Source: Paraferrimonas haliotis (lineage in GTDB: Bacteria > Pseudomonadota > Gammaproteobacteria > Enterobacterales > Shewanellaceae). Taken from it: 64,000 bases of DNA. Made by a program: the position numbers and the translations under genes. The stretch lies in NCBI RefSeq assembly GCF_002282895.1, contig NZ_NRRB01000008.1:1-64000 (forward strand). Direction: 5' to 3'. Shown piece after piece: positions 8,143 through 17,769 of the stretch. The notes under the pieces were generated by a model. That model was not told the DNA's origin. It saw only the letters and a program-made list of their open reading frames with translations, and searched no databases. Numbering within the stretch: the stretch's first letter is position 1; each line of letters opens with the position of its first letter.

Positions 8143-10287
8143 ATGAGAACAGTCATTATAGTTATATTGTTTGCAATAATATCGCTGCAAAGTGCTGCGG
8201 CAGACGATGACATCAAAACCCTTTTAGCAGAAATTGTAGCAACCCATATTCCTTCCCCTGAAAATGAAGCTCGGTTATTCAAGCTGTTTGACCATTCTGA
8301 TCTTGGTGTGCGCAACAGTGCCAAGCAACGATTAGCGGCTCTGTATTGGAAAACGGGGCGTTACGATGACGCAGAAGAAATTCTCAAGGAGCTGTCCCAA
8401 GCGTATGAAAGCTTTCCTCCTCAATACAAAGTAGAAAGTTTACTGACATGGTCAACCTTGGAGTTTCGTCGTAATAATTACGTTGCGGCTGAAGAGTACA
8501 CGCGAAAAGCATTAGTTGTAGCGCAATCGTCCCATCAGGAATTACTCGGTAACACCTATTATCTGCTAGGCAACGCCTTGCAATATCAACGAAAACGGCT
8601 CGAAGCCAAGCAGTCCTATGAGCTAGCACTAACGGCTTTCGAAAAAAATGGCAACAAAAAGGGCACATTACTGGTATTGAATAGCTTAGGATTGATGTTC
8701 AAAAACAGTGGCGATCTTGTACTTGGAACCAAGTATCTATTACAGGCTCGAGAAGCTGTAGAGGAGGTCGGCAGTGTAAGCTACCGAGGCGCAATCTACT
8801 ACAACCTTGGCGATATTTTTCTGAAGTCCGAAGAACCTAATAAGGCCATAGAGTACTTCAACAAAGCATTGAAAATCGATCTTGAACTCAAAGATTTTGC
8901 CAGTCTCGCATCTGATTACCGCTCCATCGCTAGCGCTTATATCTCACTAGAAAACTACACGAAAGCCCTGGAAAATAATGATGCGGCGATTCAGCAACTG
9001 CTTAAGGTAGACGCGCCTGAAGAACTATCGCAAGCTTACCTTCAGCATTCCAAAATATACAGCTTGCTGAGCAATGAAAATTATCGGTTGGATTATTTAC
9101 TGCTTGCAGAGCAAACCGCTAGAAAGTCGGGATCTGCCTACCAAATCATGTCGGTAAAGGTTGAGCGTGGCAAATACGAGCTAGAACGAGGCAACGACAA
9201 CAACGCTTTGAAAAAGCTAACGGATGCGTTGCAAGTTGCTGCGGATTTATCTCTTGATCAAAATTTAATGGACATTCACCGATTACTCGCCAACGCTTAC
9301 CAGTCACTAGGAAATTACCAGCAAGCATTGTTTCACTTGAATCAAAGCGTAATCCTCGATGATCAGTTAAACACAGAAGATAGACGTGAGAAATCGGAAC
9401 GCTATAAACGTGATGTAAACCTTCTTGAAGAACAACTTAAAGTCAGTGAGTTGCAAAAAATAGAAGCACAGCAAGCTCAAATATTAGAGCTTCAACAGAC
9501 TGAAAAACAGCGCTTATACGTGTTACTGATAGCTGGAGCCTTTGTCTTCGCGGCGTTAACCTTTTTATTAGTGCAGCGAAGAAAGTTAGAAAACTTACGA
9601 GCAAACCTATTGCAGCAATCTCTTAAGCAAAAGCAGGAATTATTTGCAGATGTCTCTCATGAACTTCGAACTCCGCTCTCTGCCTTAAAACTTCAAATAC
9701 AAGCGTTACAGTTCGACATTGTCAGTGATGTACAAGACAGTTACGACAAGTTAGATCGCAAGGTTAATGAAATCAATAGTCTAATTTCAGATATTTACCA
9801 GCTTGCTCAGGCCGACACCAACAACCTAAATTTGACGTATCGAGAGGAGGATGTCGACTCCTTATTCGGCATTTGGCGTAATGACTGGCAGACCGTGGTA
9901 GAGAAAAATGGTTTCACGTGGATGTATCAAGTCAATTTAACCAGTGTTCGCAAAAAAATGGATGCTGAACGTATCAAACAAGTCATTGATAATTTGCTAT
10001 CAAACTCGATTGCCTATACTGACAAACCGGGTACCATTTTGTTAACCGCTCGCCAGCATCAAGAGCAATTAATAGTAAGTATTGAAGACTCAGCCCCGAC
10101 CGTTGATAACGACAAACTTCAAAAAATATTCTCTCGCTTGTATCGAGTGGAATCGTCTCGAAATCGTCAAACGGGTGGATCCGGATTGGGGCTCGCCATT
10201 TGCGAAAGTTTAATTAATGCCCACGGTGGAACAATTAACGCAGAAAAGAGCGCGTTAGGTGGACTAAAAATTGTATTCAGGTTTTAA
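8143..10287 (+). CDS. Sensor histidine kinase with periplasmic TPR domain
   Basis: 714 aa. A signal peptide (about 1-20, ending SAAADDD) leads into a long array of tetratricopeptide repeats (about 50-410; for example YYLLGNALQYQRKRLEAKQSYELAL). A coiled coil (about 415-455) and a single membrane helix (about 459-478) follow. The cytoplasmic HisKA domain has the phospho-acceptor H506 in SHELRTPLSALK. The ATPase domain has an N box DNLLSNSIAYTD (about 616) and a G box GGSGLGLAI (about 678). The TPR domain is expected outside the inner membrane as a protein- or peptide-sensing platform. No response regulator is adjacent. The nearest is at 17770, beyond the giant surface-protein gene. A cytoplasmic TPR variant is less likely given the signal sequence. 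Confidence 0.9.
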   Translation: MRTVIIVILFAIISLQSAAADDDIKTLLAEIVATHIPSPENEARLFKLFDHSDLGVRNSAKQRLAALYWKTGRYDDAEEILKELSQAYESFPPQYKVESLLTWSTLEFRRNNYVAAEEYTRKALVVAQSSHQELLGNTYYLLGNALQYQRKRLEAKQSYELALTAFEKNGNKKGTLLVLNSLGLMFKNSGDLVLGTKYLLQAREAVEEVGSVSYRGAIYYNLGDIFLKSEEPNKAIEYFNKALKIDLELKDFASLASDYRSIASAYISLENYTKALENNDAAIQQLLKVDAPEELSQAYLQHSKIYSLLSNENYRLDYLLLAEQTARKSGSAYQIMSVKVERGKYELERGNDNNALKKLTDALQVAADLSLDQNLMDIHRLLANAYQSLGNYQQALFHLNQSVILDDQLNTEDRREKSERYKRDVNLLEEQLKVSELQKIEAQQAQILELQQTEKQRLYVLLIAGAFVFAALTFLLVQRRKLENLRANLLQQSLKQKQELFADVSHELRTPLSALKLQIQALQFDIVSDVQDSYDKLDRKVNEINSLISDIYQLAQADTNNLNLTYREEDVDSLFGIWRNDWQTVVEKNGFTWMYQVNLTSVRKKMDAERIKQVIDNLLSNSIAYTDKPGTILLTARQHQEQLIVSIEDSAPTVDNDKLQKIFSRLYRVESSRNRQTGGSGLGLAICESLINAHGGTINAEKSALGGLKIVFRF

Positions 10288-10322
10288 CTAAGAGCGTTGC
10301 AAAACAAAAGATTGATGCAAAT

Positions 10323-10381
10323 CACATTTCTTGCACATTTCATTGATACCTTCGCAAATATCACTGCGTTCAGGTATCAAT
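10323..10381 (+). promoter_or_regulatory. Direct repeat and RBS-sequestering inverted repeat before the giant surface-protein gene
   Basis: CACATTTC occurs at 10323-10330 and again at 10334-10341, an 11-bp period like the tandem half-sites bound by OmpR-family regulators. Directly after it, ATTGATACCT (10342-10351) and AGGTATCAAT (10372-10381) form a perfect 10-bp inverted repeat. Its right arm contains the AGG ribosome-binding sequence and ends one base before the ATG at 10383. As RNA it would hide the ribosome-binding site. As DNA it could be an operator with half-sites three helical turns apart. Confidence 0.55.
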
Positions 10382-10382
10382 T

Positions 10383-13300
10383 ATGTTGCAAAAGTCCTTA
10401 CCTTTATTGTTTGTTTTACTCTTTCTAACTTATTATTCTGCACCGGCTATGGCCGCTGACCTCGATAACGATTCTGTTGATGACAGCATAGATATTGATA
10501 AAGACGGTAATGGCTTAATCGAAATATCGACGCTCACGCAACTTTATAATATCCGCAATAATTTAGCCGGCTCAGGCTACAACGACGGCAGCTCTAATAA
10601 CAGCACTGGCTGCGGTAACGGCACCACCATTTTGGTTTGTAGTGGCTATGAGCTGGTCAACGATCTCGACTTTGATGCAAACAAAAATAGTGATTTAAGT
10701 GATGATCCTTATTGGAATTCTGGTGATGGCTGGGAGCCTATCGGCTCTACTTTAACGGCTTTTTCCGGTACCTTCGAAGGTAACGGTTACACAATTGCAA
10801 ACCTGTTTATTAATCGACCCACAACCGACGACGTAGGTTTCTTTGCGGCGTTAGATGGCGCAGAAATTCGCAATGTATCGTTTACTGGTGACTTACTTTC
10901 TGTCACCGGTAAAAGCAGAGTTGCGATCCTTTCAGGAAATAAAGCGTCTTCAAATGAATCAAAATTCAGCGGACTGAGCCTTGCTGGCTCTGTTTTCGGA
11001 AACCGGGTAGTTGGCGCAATACAGGGCCGAGCTAGCCTTTTTAGTATTACGGATTCTCATGCATCAACGATGATCTCTGCCACGAATGAAAACATCGGTG
11101 GTTTTATCGGGCTCGGCGGTGATTCTGATGTGAGTTTAATATCGGGCAGCAGCTTTTCAGGCAGTGTCTCAGGTACAAGAAACGTTGGAGGTTTGGTTGG
11201 TGAAGCGAATTCTGTAAAAGTTGTTTACAGTTATGCTACCGGTTCGGTTACCGGATCCGATAATTACGTAGGCGGCATCTTTGGTGCTTCTGTTTATCCC
11301 ATCATCGAAAACTCCTTTGTCACCGCTTCAGTGCATGCCGGTATAAGATATGCTGGCGGGCTTATTGGCTACGGTGATACCGCGACTATTTCTAATAGTT
11401 TTACATCTGGCGCAATTACTTCACTGGATTACTCTGCAGGTCTAATTGCATACAGCGAATACGGATTGGTAATTACAAACAGCTTTGCGACAGGAACTAT
11501 CGATATCAGTATTGAAATCGATCCTGATTCCGGTGGTATTGTCGCTGATTTAGATCCAGAGCCGTTCACAGAAAGTAACGTCTACTGGGATATCGAAAGC
11601 ACAGGCCAAACGACAAGTGCAAATGATCAAGGCGTTGGCTACACAACCGCAGAACTGCAAACTCCAACCACCAACAGTGGCATTTACGAAGGTTGGTCGA
11701 CATTGAATTGGGACTTTGGAAGCAGTTCTGAATACCCAGCCCTTATACTCAATGGTAATGTTTATCGTGATGCCGATAACGACGGATACTGGGCCTTTGA
11801 AGATGCCTTTGATAACGACCCAAACGAACACCTTGATTCAGATAAGGATAACGTTGGCGATAACAGTGATGCATTCCCAAATAACCCCAATGAGTGGGCC
11901 GATTTTGACTTAGATGGTATTGGCGACAATACCGATTTGGATGACGACAACGACGGGGTTGAGGATGCTTTTGATGACTTTCCCTACAATGCTGGTCGCA
12001 CCGACATTGACGCGCTCGATACTGACAATGACGACATCGACGACAACTTGGACGTGGATATTGATGGTGATGGCTTAATTGAAATACGGTCATTGGTTGC
12101 GTTAAACAATATTAGAAATAACCTAAGCGGCACCTCCTATAACGATGGTTACAGCGACAGCAGCAAAGGTTGTGGAAATAACAGCTCGGTATTGGCTTGC
12201 AGTGGCTATGAATTAGCAAACAGCTTAAATTTTGATGAAAACGGCGATAAATCCAATAATGACCGTTACAACTCCGGTGAAGGCTGGGTACCCATTGGCG
12301 ATCGATCCGCGCCATTTACAGCAACCTTTGACGGAAACAATTTCAAATTACTGAATCTATACATCAACAACACATCCCTTAGTAATGAAAACGATACCTT
12401 AGGTCTATTCGGTGAAACGAATAGAGGCACCATTCGTAATCTCCATATTCAAGGCAGCATTTCAGGCTCAGCATACTACCTTGGCTCCTTTGTAGGTTAT
12501 GCCGTCAGCACAACAATGAGTAACGTTTCTTTTATCGGTGATATTAATAGTACTCAAGCAAACGGAAGCACCGGCGGTATTGCCGGTAAAATGGACTATC
12601 GCTCAATAACTGAGTGTGTCGCTATCGTAGAATTGTCGGCGCAAAATGATGCCGGCGGCATTACCGGCGACCTGTTGAGTAGCCGTATTAATAACTGTTT
12701 AGTCACCGGTAATGTAGAGTCTCCAATAGGCAGCACAGCGGGTGGCATTGCTGGCTCCGCGTTCGATTCCACAATTACGAATGTTATCTCTCACGCCAAT
12801 ATAAAGGCAAATAATGCCGCCGGTGGGCTTATTGGTAATCTCAGTGGTTTATACAGCAATGTTATTGCTAGCATCAGCACCGGCAGGGTTACCGGCAGCT
12901 TTAATAATGGTGGTGTATTAGGCAGCGGTGGCGATCTCTTTACCATGAATGCTTATTGGGATACTGATACGAGCAACTTAAGTGTGAGTGATGGCGGAGT
13001 AGGTTACTCAACTTCTGAGCTTCAAGCGCCAACCAATGCTAGCGGTATATACAATAATTGGGATACTGATTACTGGGACTTTGGCTCATCAACACAATAC
13101 CCAACGGTCGTCATTAACGGCGTTTTATTCGAAGACACCGACGATGACGGCACCCCCAATGCTTACGATGACTTCCCCGATTACCCCTATGAAGATACGG
13201 ACTCAGACCAAGATGGTGTTGGTGATAACAGTGATGCATTTCCCAATGACCCAACCGAAACCTCAGACCTTGACGGCGATTCAATAGGAGATAACTCTGA

Positions 13301-16300
13301 TCCCGATATTGATGGCGACGGTGTTGAAAATGAGGCTGACTTTTATCCGCTAGATGCTACCGGCGTATCACCGGATGATGATGTAGATTTAGACGACGAT
13401 GGCCTTATCGAACTTTATACGCTCGACGATTTAGATGCCATGCGTAACGATTTGACGGGCACTAGCTTTAACGGCCGCACCGCCGGTTGCGCTGGTTCGA
13501 GTGACGGTACAGGCTGTCTGGGCTACGAGTTAATGGCCGATCTTGATTTCGACAGCAATGGCGACGCTGATTTATCTGACGAAGCCTTTTACAACGATGG
13601 TGAGGGTTGGATTCCCCTTGGCTCTCTAGATGCCCGCTTTTCTGCAACTTTTGATGGGAATGGCCATACCATTAGCAACCTCTTCATCAATCGTCCAGAC
13701 AGTGATTACCAGGCTTTATTTGGCTATGTAAAAAACATCAAAGTTAGGAACCTTAATATTGGTGGAGAGTTAACAAGCGTCACTGGCCTCAATAACTCTG
13801 CAATGCTTATCGCCAGAAATAGCGGCAGTTATACGGCAATACTGACCAATGTTAACGTGAGTGGCCAAGTTCTTGGAAACGACGATAGTGGTTTGGTAGC
13901 AGGTAGGCTTTACAACTTAACAGCCAATCAAGTTCACGCAAAAGGTGATATTACAGCGATTTCTGTCGTTGATTCTGACGGCGAGGACGATGCAGGCTCC
14001 GATGTTGGTGGATTATTCGGTCAGTTATCCAACAGCTCGACCTTAAACTTTGTAAGTTTCCAAGGGAATATTCAGGGCACTAACTCCGCTGGAGGTCTAA
14101 TTGGAGATGCTGAAGGGGTAAACATTAACGACAGTTACGCCCATGCCTATATAACGCTTATCGATGATACTGGTATTGAGCTGGACTTAAACAACGCGGG
14201 CGGCTTGATTGGCTCAGCAGAAGGCACCAATACCTTATCTCGGGTATTTGCACTGGGTGAGATTCAAGCTTCTTCAAACGTGGGCGGATTAATAGGCCAC
14301 GTCAAGGGTGCAACAACAATCACCGATGCAAAGTCCAACGTGGAACTAAATGGTGAATCAGAGCTTGGCGGTATTGTTGGCAACTTGGATGCCGACTCAT
14401 CATTTGTTCGAGTTCTTGCACATGGGTTAATAACAAGTAGTGATGGTCTGAATACCAATGTTGGCGGTATTTTAGGTTACAGTGCTGACTCAAATCTGTC
14501 ATACAACTATGCTCTTTGGGATCGTGAAGCAGTTGGTGTTGATACTACGTTTGCGAGCGGCGGAGCTTCTTATTCGACCGAAGAGCTGCAATGCCCACAA
14601 ACACCTTTTGACGGAGTCTGCGGCAGCACCGCATATACCAATGATTGGTCAACAGATGTATGGAATTTTGGAACCGCCGAACAATATCCAGCAATCGTTC
14701 TGAATTCAATCGTGTACCGAGATACCGACAAAGATGGCTATTGGGAGTATCAAGACCTATTTGATAATGACCCTACTGAGCATAGTGACTTTGACAACGA
14801 CGGCACCGGTGACAATTCCGACGCCTTCCCAACGGATCCCAATGAAACCGTGGATTCAGACAACGACGGTACTGGCGATAACGCCGACGCCTTCCCAACC
14901 GATCCCACGGAAACTGCGGACTCGGATAGCGACGGTACTGGCGATAACGCCGACGCCTTCCCAACCGATCCAACGGAAGCTGCGGACTCGGATAACGACG
15001 GTACTGGCGATAACGCCGACGCGTTCCCAACCGATCCAACGGAAACTGCGGACTCGGATAACGACGGCACCGGTGACAATTCCGACGCCTTCCCAACCAA
15101 TCCCAACGAAACCGTGGATTCAGACAACGATGGTATCGGCAACAATGAAGATACCGATGACGACAACGATGGCATTCCTGACGTGGAAGATAACAACCCT
15201 CTAACGCCGGACGAACCTATTGTTGTCGACACGCAAGCGCCCGTTATTGGTGAGCTGATTGGTGTAACATTCGAAGCAACCGGAAAGTTAACATCAATAG
15301 AATTGCCTGCGCCGTCAGTAACAGATGATATGGATGAAAACCCAAGTATTGTTTCAACCTCTACTAGCGACTTGTCATTAGGCGAGCATGTAGTGACTTG
15401 GACTGCGTCTGATGTATCTGGCAATCAATCGACAGCAACTCAGCTTGTTACCATTGTGGATGCGACAGCACCTGAGTTTGATGTCGTCGAAACCTTAACA
15501 ATCAACGCTGCCGGCCGTATAACAAACATAAGCTCATTGCTCACCGTATTTGCCAATGATCTCGTAGATGGTGAGTTGCGAGCAACCATTAATGGCGACA
15601 CTCGCTTAGAGTCGGGTGCTCATCAGGTAGAAATGGTTGCAACAGATGCTAGCGGAAACTCAAGCGTGAATGTGACGGATGTTTCGATTCTACCTTCGGT
15701 GGCAACAAGCTCTGTTAATTTTGTAAGTCCTAACTTACAACTTGAAGTACCGGTTGTACTCAGTGGGCACGCGCCAAATTACCCAGTTAGCGTCAGGTAT
15801 GAATTTACCCACAACGGTCAAGTCATAGATGGCGGAAGCATCGATATAACGGCTTCGGTTAATGGCTCTATTGCTCTAACAGTGCCTGATGAAGTGCAAC
15901 CATCCGATACCCTATCGCTAACCTTACAAGAAGCTACAAACGCGTTCATTGGGGAGCATAACAGCGTAATGATGGTTGTGGTTTCGGATAATAAAGCGCC
16001 TCGTTTGGATATTGGCATGAGTCAAAATGGCAAAGCGGTAAGCGTGATTGATATTGATGCCGGGATGGTCGACATTGTTGCCACCGTTTCGGATACCAAT
16101 AGCATTGATACTCATACCGTCAACTGGGTATCTTTAGATGGCCAACTTGCAGATATGTCCAACTCCACCAGCTATCAAATAGACCCCGACGCCCTACAGC
16201 CAGGTTTGTATTTACTTCAAGCTACGGCTATTGAAAACAATACGGAACAAGCGCTATCTGTAACGCACTCAATACAACTCTTTGTTGAACAGTTAGCCGA

Positions 16301-17639
16301 GCTAAGTAGCGACAACGATGCAGATGACGATGGAGTAGGAGATGCGGATGAAGGTTTCGGCGATGTTGATGGTGATGGAATCGCTGATTATCTTGATGCA
16401 GATGATGCAGTCAATACGTTGCCAAGTGCTCTAAATGCTCAGCCACTGCATGTAAGTGCTGCAAATGGCTTAGCATTAGGTGGATACGTAACTGCGCTTT
16501 ACCGCAACAATGCTACTCACGCAAGCTTCCCCATTGACATGTTAGCAGCGCTCGTAAGTGATGGAGATGCCGATGTTTCTGATATCAACTATGTACCATT
16601 AACTCCGGTCTACAATTTCGTGATTAGCGATGGTTTTGAAGCGGGAGACTCGGTTAGTGTGGTCATCCCAATGGTGCAAGACTTTACACTTCCTGCATCC
16701 GCTATGTATCGAAAATACAGCGCTTCAGAAGGTTGGTTCAATTTTGTAGAGGATGCTCGAAACAGCCTTAGCTCTGCCGCTGCGGATGTTAATGGTAATT
16801 GCCCGACAGTCAATGACGGCGCTTATACACCCGGTTTGAGTGAAGGTGACAACTGCATTCAATTGACCATTGAGGATGGCGGTCCAAACGATACCGATAA
16901 TGCCATTAATGCCTCGATAGAAGACCCAGGTCTTGTCGTGGTGCAAAGTGACGTTTTGGTTCCGGTTATCGAGCTTATCGACTACCTCGAAGTTAGTGAA
17001 CGAAACCAAGTACGTATAGATGCATCAAACAGCTATGACTTGGCTGACGCTGCACTGTCATTCAAATGGCAACAGCTGACCGGTGATGACATTGATTTAG
17101 GTGACACTCAGCAGTCGGAGTTGCTGTTCACTGCGCCAGAAGTTATCGATGATACTTTACTGACGTTTGAGGTAATTGTCTCTAATGGAGAGCTGTCAAG
17201 CCGAGCTGAAGTGAGCGTACTTGTTAAGCAAGTGAACCAAGCGCCTGTGGTATCGGTAGAAACCGAGCAATCGGAAGCAATGGAAGGCGAGATCATCCAG
17301 TTGTTCGCAAATGCTATCGACTCTGATGCCGATGCGCTTGTTTATCATTGGCAACAAGTATCAGGCACAGCGGCCACCTTTGAGGATAGTGCAACTGAGA
17401 TGTTAGAAGTAACGCTCCCACAAGTAACTGCTGAAGAGACCCTTCAATTTCAAGTTACCGTGAGCGATGGAGAGTACTCTGTAACCGCAATTATGGAGGT
17501 TACGGTATACAATCAAGCGGATCCAGCAAGCCCTGTTGAGCCTAAGACAGTCGAAAGCGGTGGCTCTTTGGGTTGGATACTGTTTGTACTGTATGCGGTG
17601 ACCTCTTTAAGGCGCTCACGAAAGAAATACACCGCATAA
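10383..17639 (+). CDS. Giant secreted surface protein: GLUG-type modules, TSP3 calcium repeats, HYR, choice-of-anchor and GlyGly-CTERM tail
   Basis: 2418 aa; no enzymatic domain recognised. A signal peptide (about 1-24, ending APAMA) is followed by three homologous modules (about 40-457, 564-915 and 1007-1446). Each opens with LIEI..L..L..IRN.L, contains GLUG-like beta repeats (GGLIG-type turns) and closes with the GIY..W....WDFG...YP signature. Aspartate-rich thrombospondin type 3 repeats link them (for example DSDNDGTGDNADAFPTDP), with a tandem array at about 1469-1578. Then come two HYR-like domains (about 1615-1775), Ig-like regions, another TSP3 stretch (about 1976-2015) and a choice-of-anchor-type domain (about 2015-2190, ending DGGPNDTDNAINASIEDPG). 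Two PKD/REJ-like domains (about 2200-2380) follow. The tail GGSLGWILFVLYAV plus RRSRKK is a GlyGly-CTERM signal, processed by rhombosortase after type II secretion in known cases. Likely a calcium-stiffened adhesin or surface scaffold. Confidence 0.85.
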   Translation: MLQKSLPLLFVLLFLTYYSAPAMAADLDNDSVDDSIDIDKDGNGLIEISTLTQLYNIRNNLAGSGYNDGSSNNSTGCGNGTTILVCSGYELVNDLDFDANKNSDLSDDPYWNSGDGWEPIGSTLTAFSGTFEGNGYTIANLFINRPTTDDVGFFAALDGAEIRNVSFTGDLLSVTGKSRVAILSGNKASSNESKFSGLSLAGSVFGNRVVGAIQGRASLFSITDSHASTMISATNENIGGFIGLGGDSDVSLISGSSFSGSVSGTRNVGGLVGEANSVKVVYSYATGSVTGSDNYVGGIFGASVYPIIENSFVTASVHAGIRYAGGLIGYGDTATISNSFTSGAITSLDYSAGLIAYSEYGLVITNSFATGTIDISIEIDPDSGGIVADLDPEPFTESNVYWDIESTGQTTSANDQGVGYTTAELQTPTTNSGIYEGWSTLNWDFGSSSEYPALILNGNVYRDADNDGYWAFEDAFDNDPNEHLDSDKDNVGDNSDAFPNNPNEWADFDLDGIGDNTDLDDDNDGVEDAFDDFPYNAGRTDIDALDTDNDDIDDNLDVDIDGDGLIEIRSLVALNNIRNNLSGTSYNDGYSDSSKGCGNNSSVLACSGYELANSLNFDENGDKSNNDRYNSGEGWVPIGDRSAPFTATFDGNNFKLLNLYINNTSLSNENDTLGLFGETNRGTIRNLHIQGSISGSAYYLGSFVGYAVSTTMSNVSFIGDINSTQANGSTGGIAGKMDYRSITECVAIVELSAQNDAGGITGDLLSSRINNCLVTGNVESPIGSTAGGIAGSAFDSTITNVISHANIKANNAAGGLIGNLSGLYSNVIASISTGRVTGSFNNGGVLGSGGDLFTMNAYWDTDTSNLSVSDGGVGYSTSELQAPTNASGIYNNWDTDYWDFGSSTQYPTVVINGVLFEDTDDDGTPNAYDDFPDYPYEDTDSDQDGVGDNSDAFPNDPTETSDLDGDSIGDNSDPDIDGDGVENEADFYPLDATGVSPDDDVDLDDDGLIELYTLDDLDAMRNDLTGTSFNGRTAGCAGSSDGTGCLGYELMADLDFDSNGDADLSDEAFYNDGEGWIPLGSLDARFSATFDGNGHTISNLFINRPDSDYQALFGYVKNIKVRNLNIGGELTSVTGLNNSAMLIARNSGSYTAILTNVNVSGQVLGNDDSGLVAGRLYNLTANQVHAKGDITAISVVDSDGEDDAGSDVGGLFGQLSNSSTLNFVSFQGNIQGTNSAGGLIGDAEGVNINDSYAHAYITLIDDTGIELDLNNAGGLIGSAEGTNTLSRVFALGEIQASSNVGGLIGHVKGATTITDAKSNVELNGESELGGIVGNLDADSSFVRVLAHGLITSSDGLNTNVGGILGYSADSNLSYNYALWDREAVGVDTTFASGGASYSTEELQCPQTPFDGVCGSTAYTNDWSTDVWNFGTAEQYPAIVLNSIVYRDTDKDGYWEYQDLFDNDPTEHSDFDNDGTGDNSDAFPTDPNETVDSDNDGTGDNADAFPTDPTETADSDSDGTGDNADAFPTDPTEAADSDNDGTGDNADAFPTDPTETADSDNDGTGDNSDAFPTNPNETVDSDNDGIGNNEDTDDDNDGIPDVEDNNPLTPDEPIVVDTQAPVIGELIGVTFEATGKLTSIELPAPSVTDDMDENPSIVSTSTSDLSLGEHVVTWTASDVSGNQSTATQLVTIVDATAPEFDVVETLTINAAGRITNISSLLTVFANDLVDGELRATINGDTRLESGAHQVEMVATDASGNSSVNVTDVSILPSVATSSVNFVSPNLQLEVPVVLSGHAPNYPVSVRYEFTHNGQVIDGGSIDITASVNGSIALTVPDEVQPSDTLSLTLQEATNAFIGEHNSVMMVVVSDNKAPRLDIGMSQNGKAVSVIDIDAGMVDIVATVSDTNSIDTHTVNWVSLDGQLADMSNSTSYQIDPDALQPGLYLLQATAIENNTEQALSVTHSIQLFVEQLAELSSDNDADDDGVGDADEGFGDVDGDGIADYLDADDAVNTLPSALNAQPLHVSAANGLALGGYVTALYRNNATHASFPIDMLAALVSDGDADVSDINYVPLTPVYNFVISDGFEAGDSVSVVIPMVQDFTLPASAMYRKYSASEGWFNFVEDARNSLSSAAADVNGNCPTVNDGAYTPGLSEGDNCIQLTIEDGGPNDTDNAINASIEDPGLVVVQSDVLVPVIELIDYLEVSERNQVRIDASNSYDLADAALSFKWQQLTGDDIDLGDTQQSELLFTAPEVIDDTLLTFEVIVSNGELSSRAEVSVLVKQVNQAPVVSVETEQSEAMEGEIIQLFANAIDSDADALVYHWQQVSGTAATFEDSATEMLEVTLPQVTAEETLQFQVTVSDGEYSVTAIMEVTVYNQADPASPVEPKTVESGGSLGWILFVLYAVTSLRRSRKKYTA
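14787..15116 (+). repeat. Five tandem 66-bp repeats (TSP3 calcium-binding units)
   Basis: Five in-frame 66-bp copies (starting at 14787, 14853, 14919, 14985 and 15051) each encode a 22-residue aspartate-rich unit of the form DxDxDGTGDNxDAFPTxPxEx. The central copies are close to identical at DNA level. The unit length is a multiple of three, so gain or loss of copies would keep the reading frame. Confidence 0.9.
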
Positions 17640-17653
17640 ATTAGAAAGCGGAC

Positions 17654-17690
17654 AAAAAACCGATGCTTTGAACAAAGCATCGGTTTTTTT
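17654..17690 (+). terminator. Strong intrinsic terminator after the giant gene
   Basis: A perfect 16-bp stem (17654-17669 with 17674-17689, core CCGATGCTTT / AAAGCATCGG) with loop GAAC is followed by a T run. It ends the giant surface-protein transcript. The A tract on the left side would also let it work in the opposite direction. Confidence 0.93.
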
Positions 17691-17769
17691 ATTAAATGAT
17701 TTTAATGATAGGATGAATTATTGGAGAATTATAAGCACCGGTACTATTTGTTCGAAAGGAAGTAGCACA

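Noticed and set aside
9912..9927. parS-like sequence inside the histidine kinase gene
   Set aside because: Only about 12 of 16 positions match and it is 30 kb from oriC.
11749..12093. Arginine- and histidine-rich minus-strand frame inside the giant gene
   Set aside because: Composition simply mirrors GAT/GAC-rich TSP3 coding in the opposite strand; no start signal.
14750..15424. Long minus-strand open frame (224 codons) opposite the TSP3 repeat region
   Set aside because: It is a shadow of the tandem aspartate-codon repeats of the giant gene. Its product is a serine/glycine/valine repeat with no domain and it has no ribosome-binding site.
17668..17769. Longer start for the response regulator, adding 34 residues
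   Set aside because: The upstream ATG lies inside the intrinsic terminator stem, so it would not be on a normal transcript of this gene. The GTG at 17770 has a good AGGA site.
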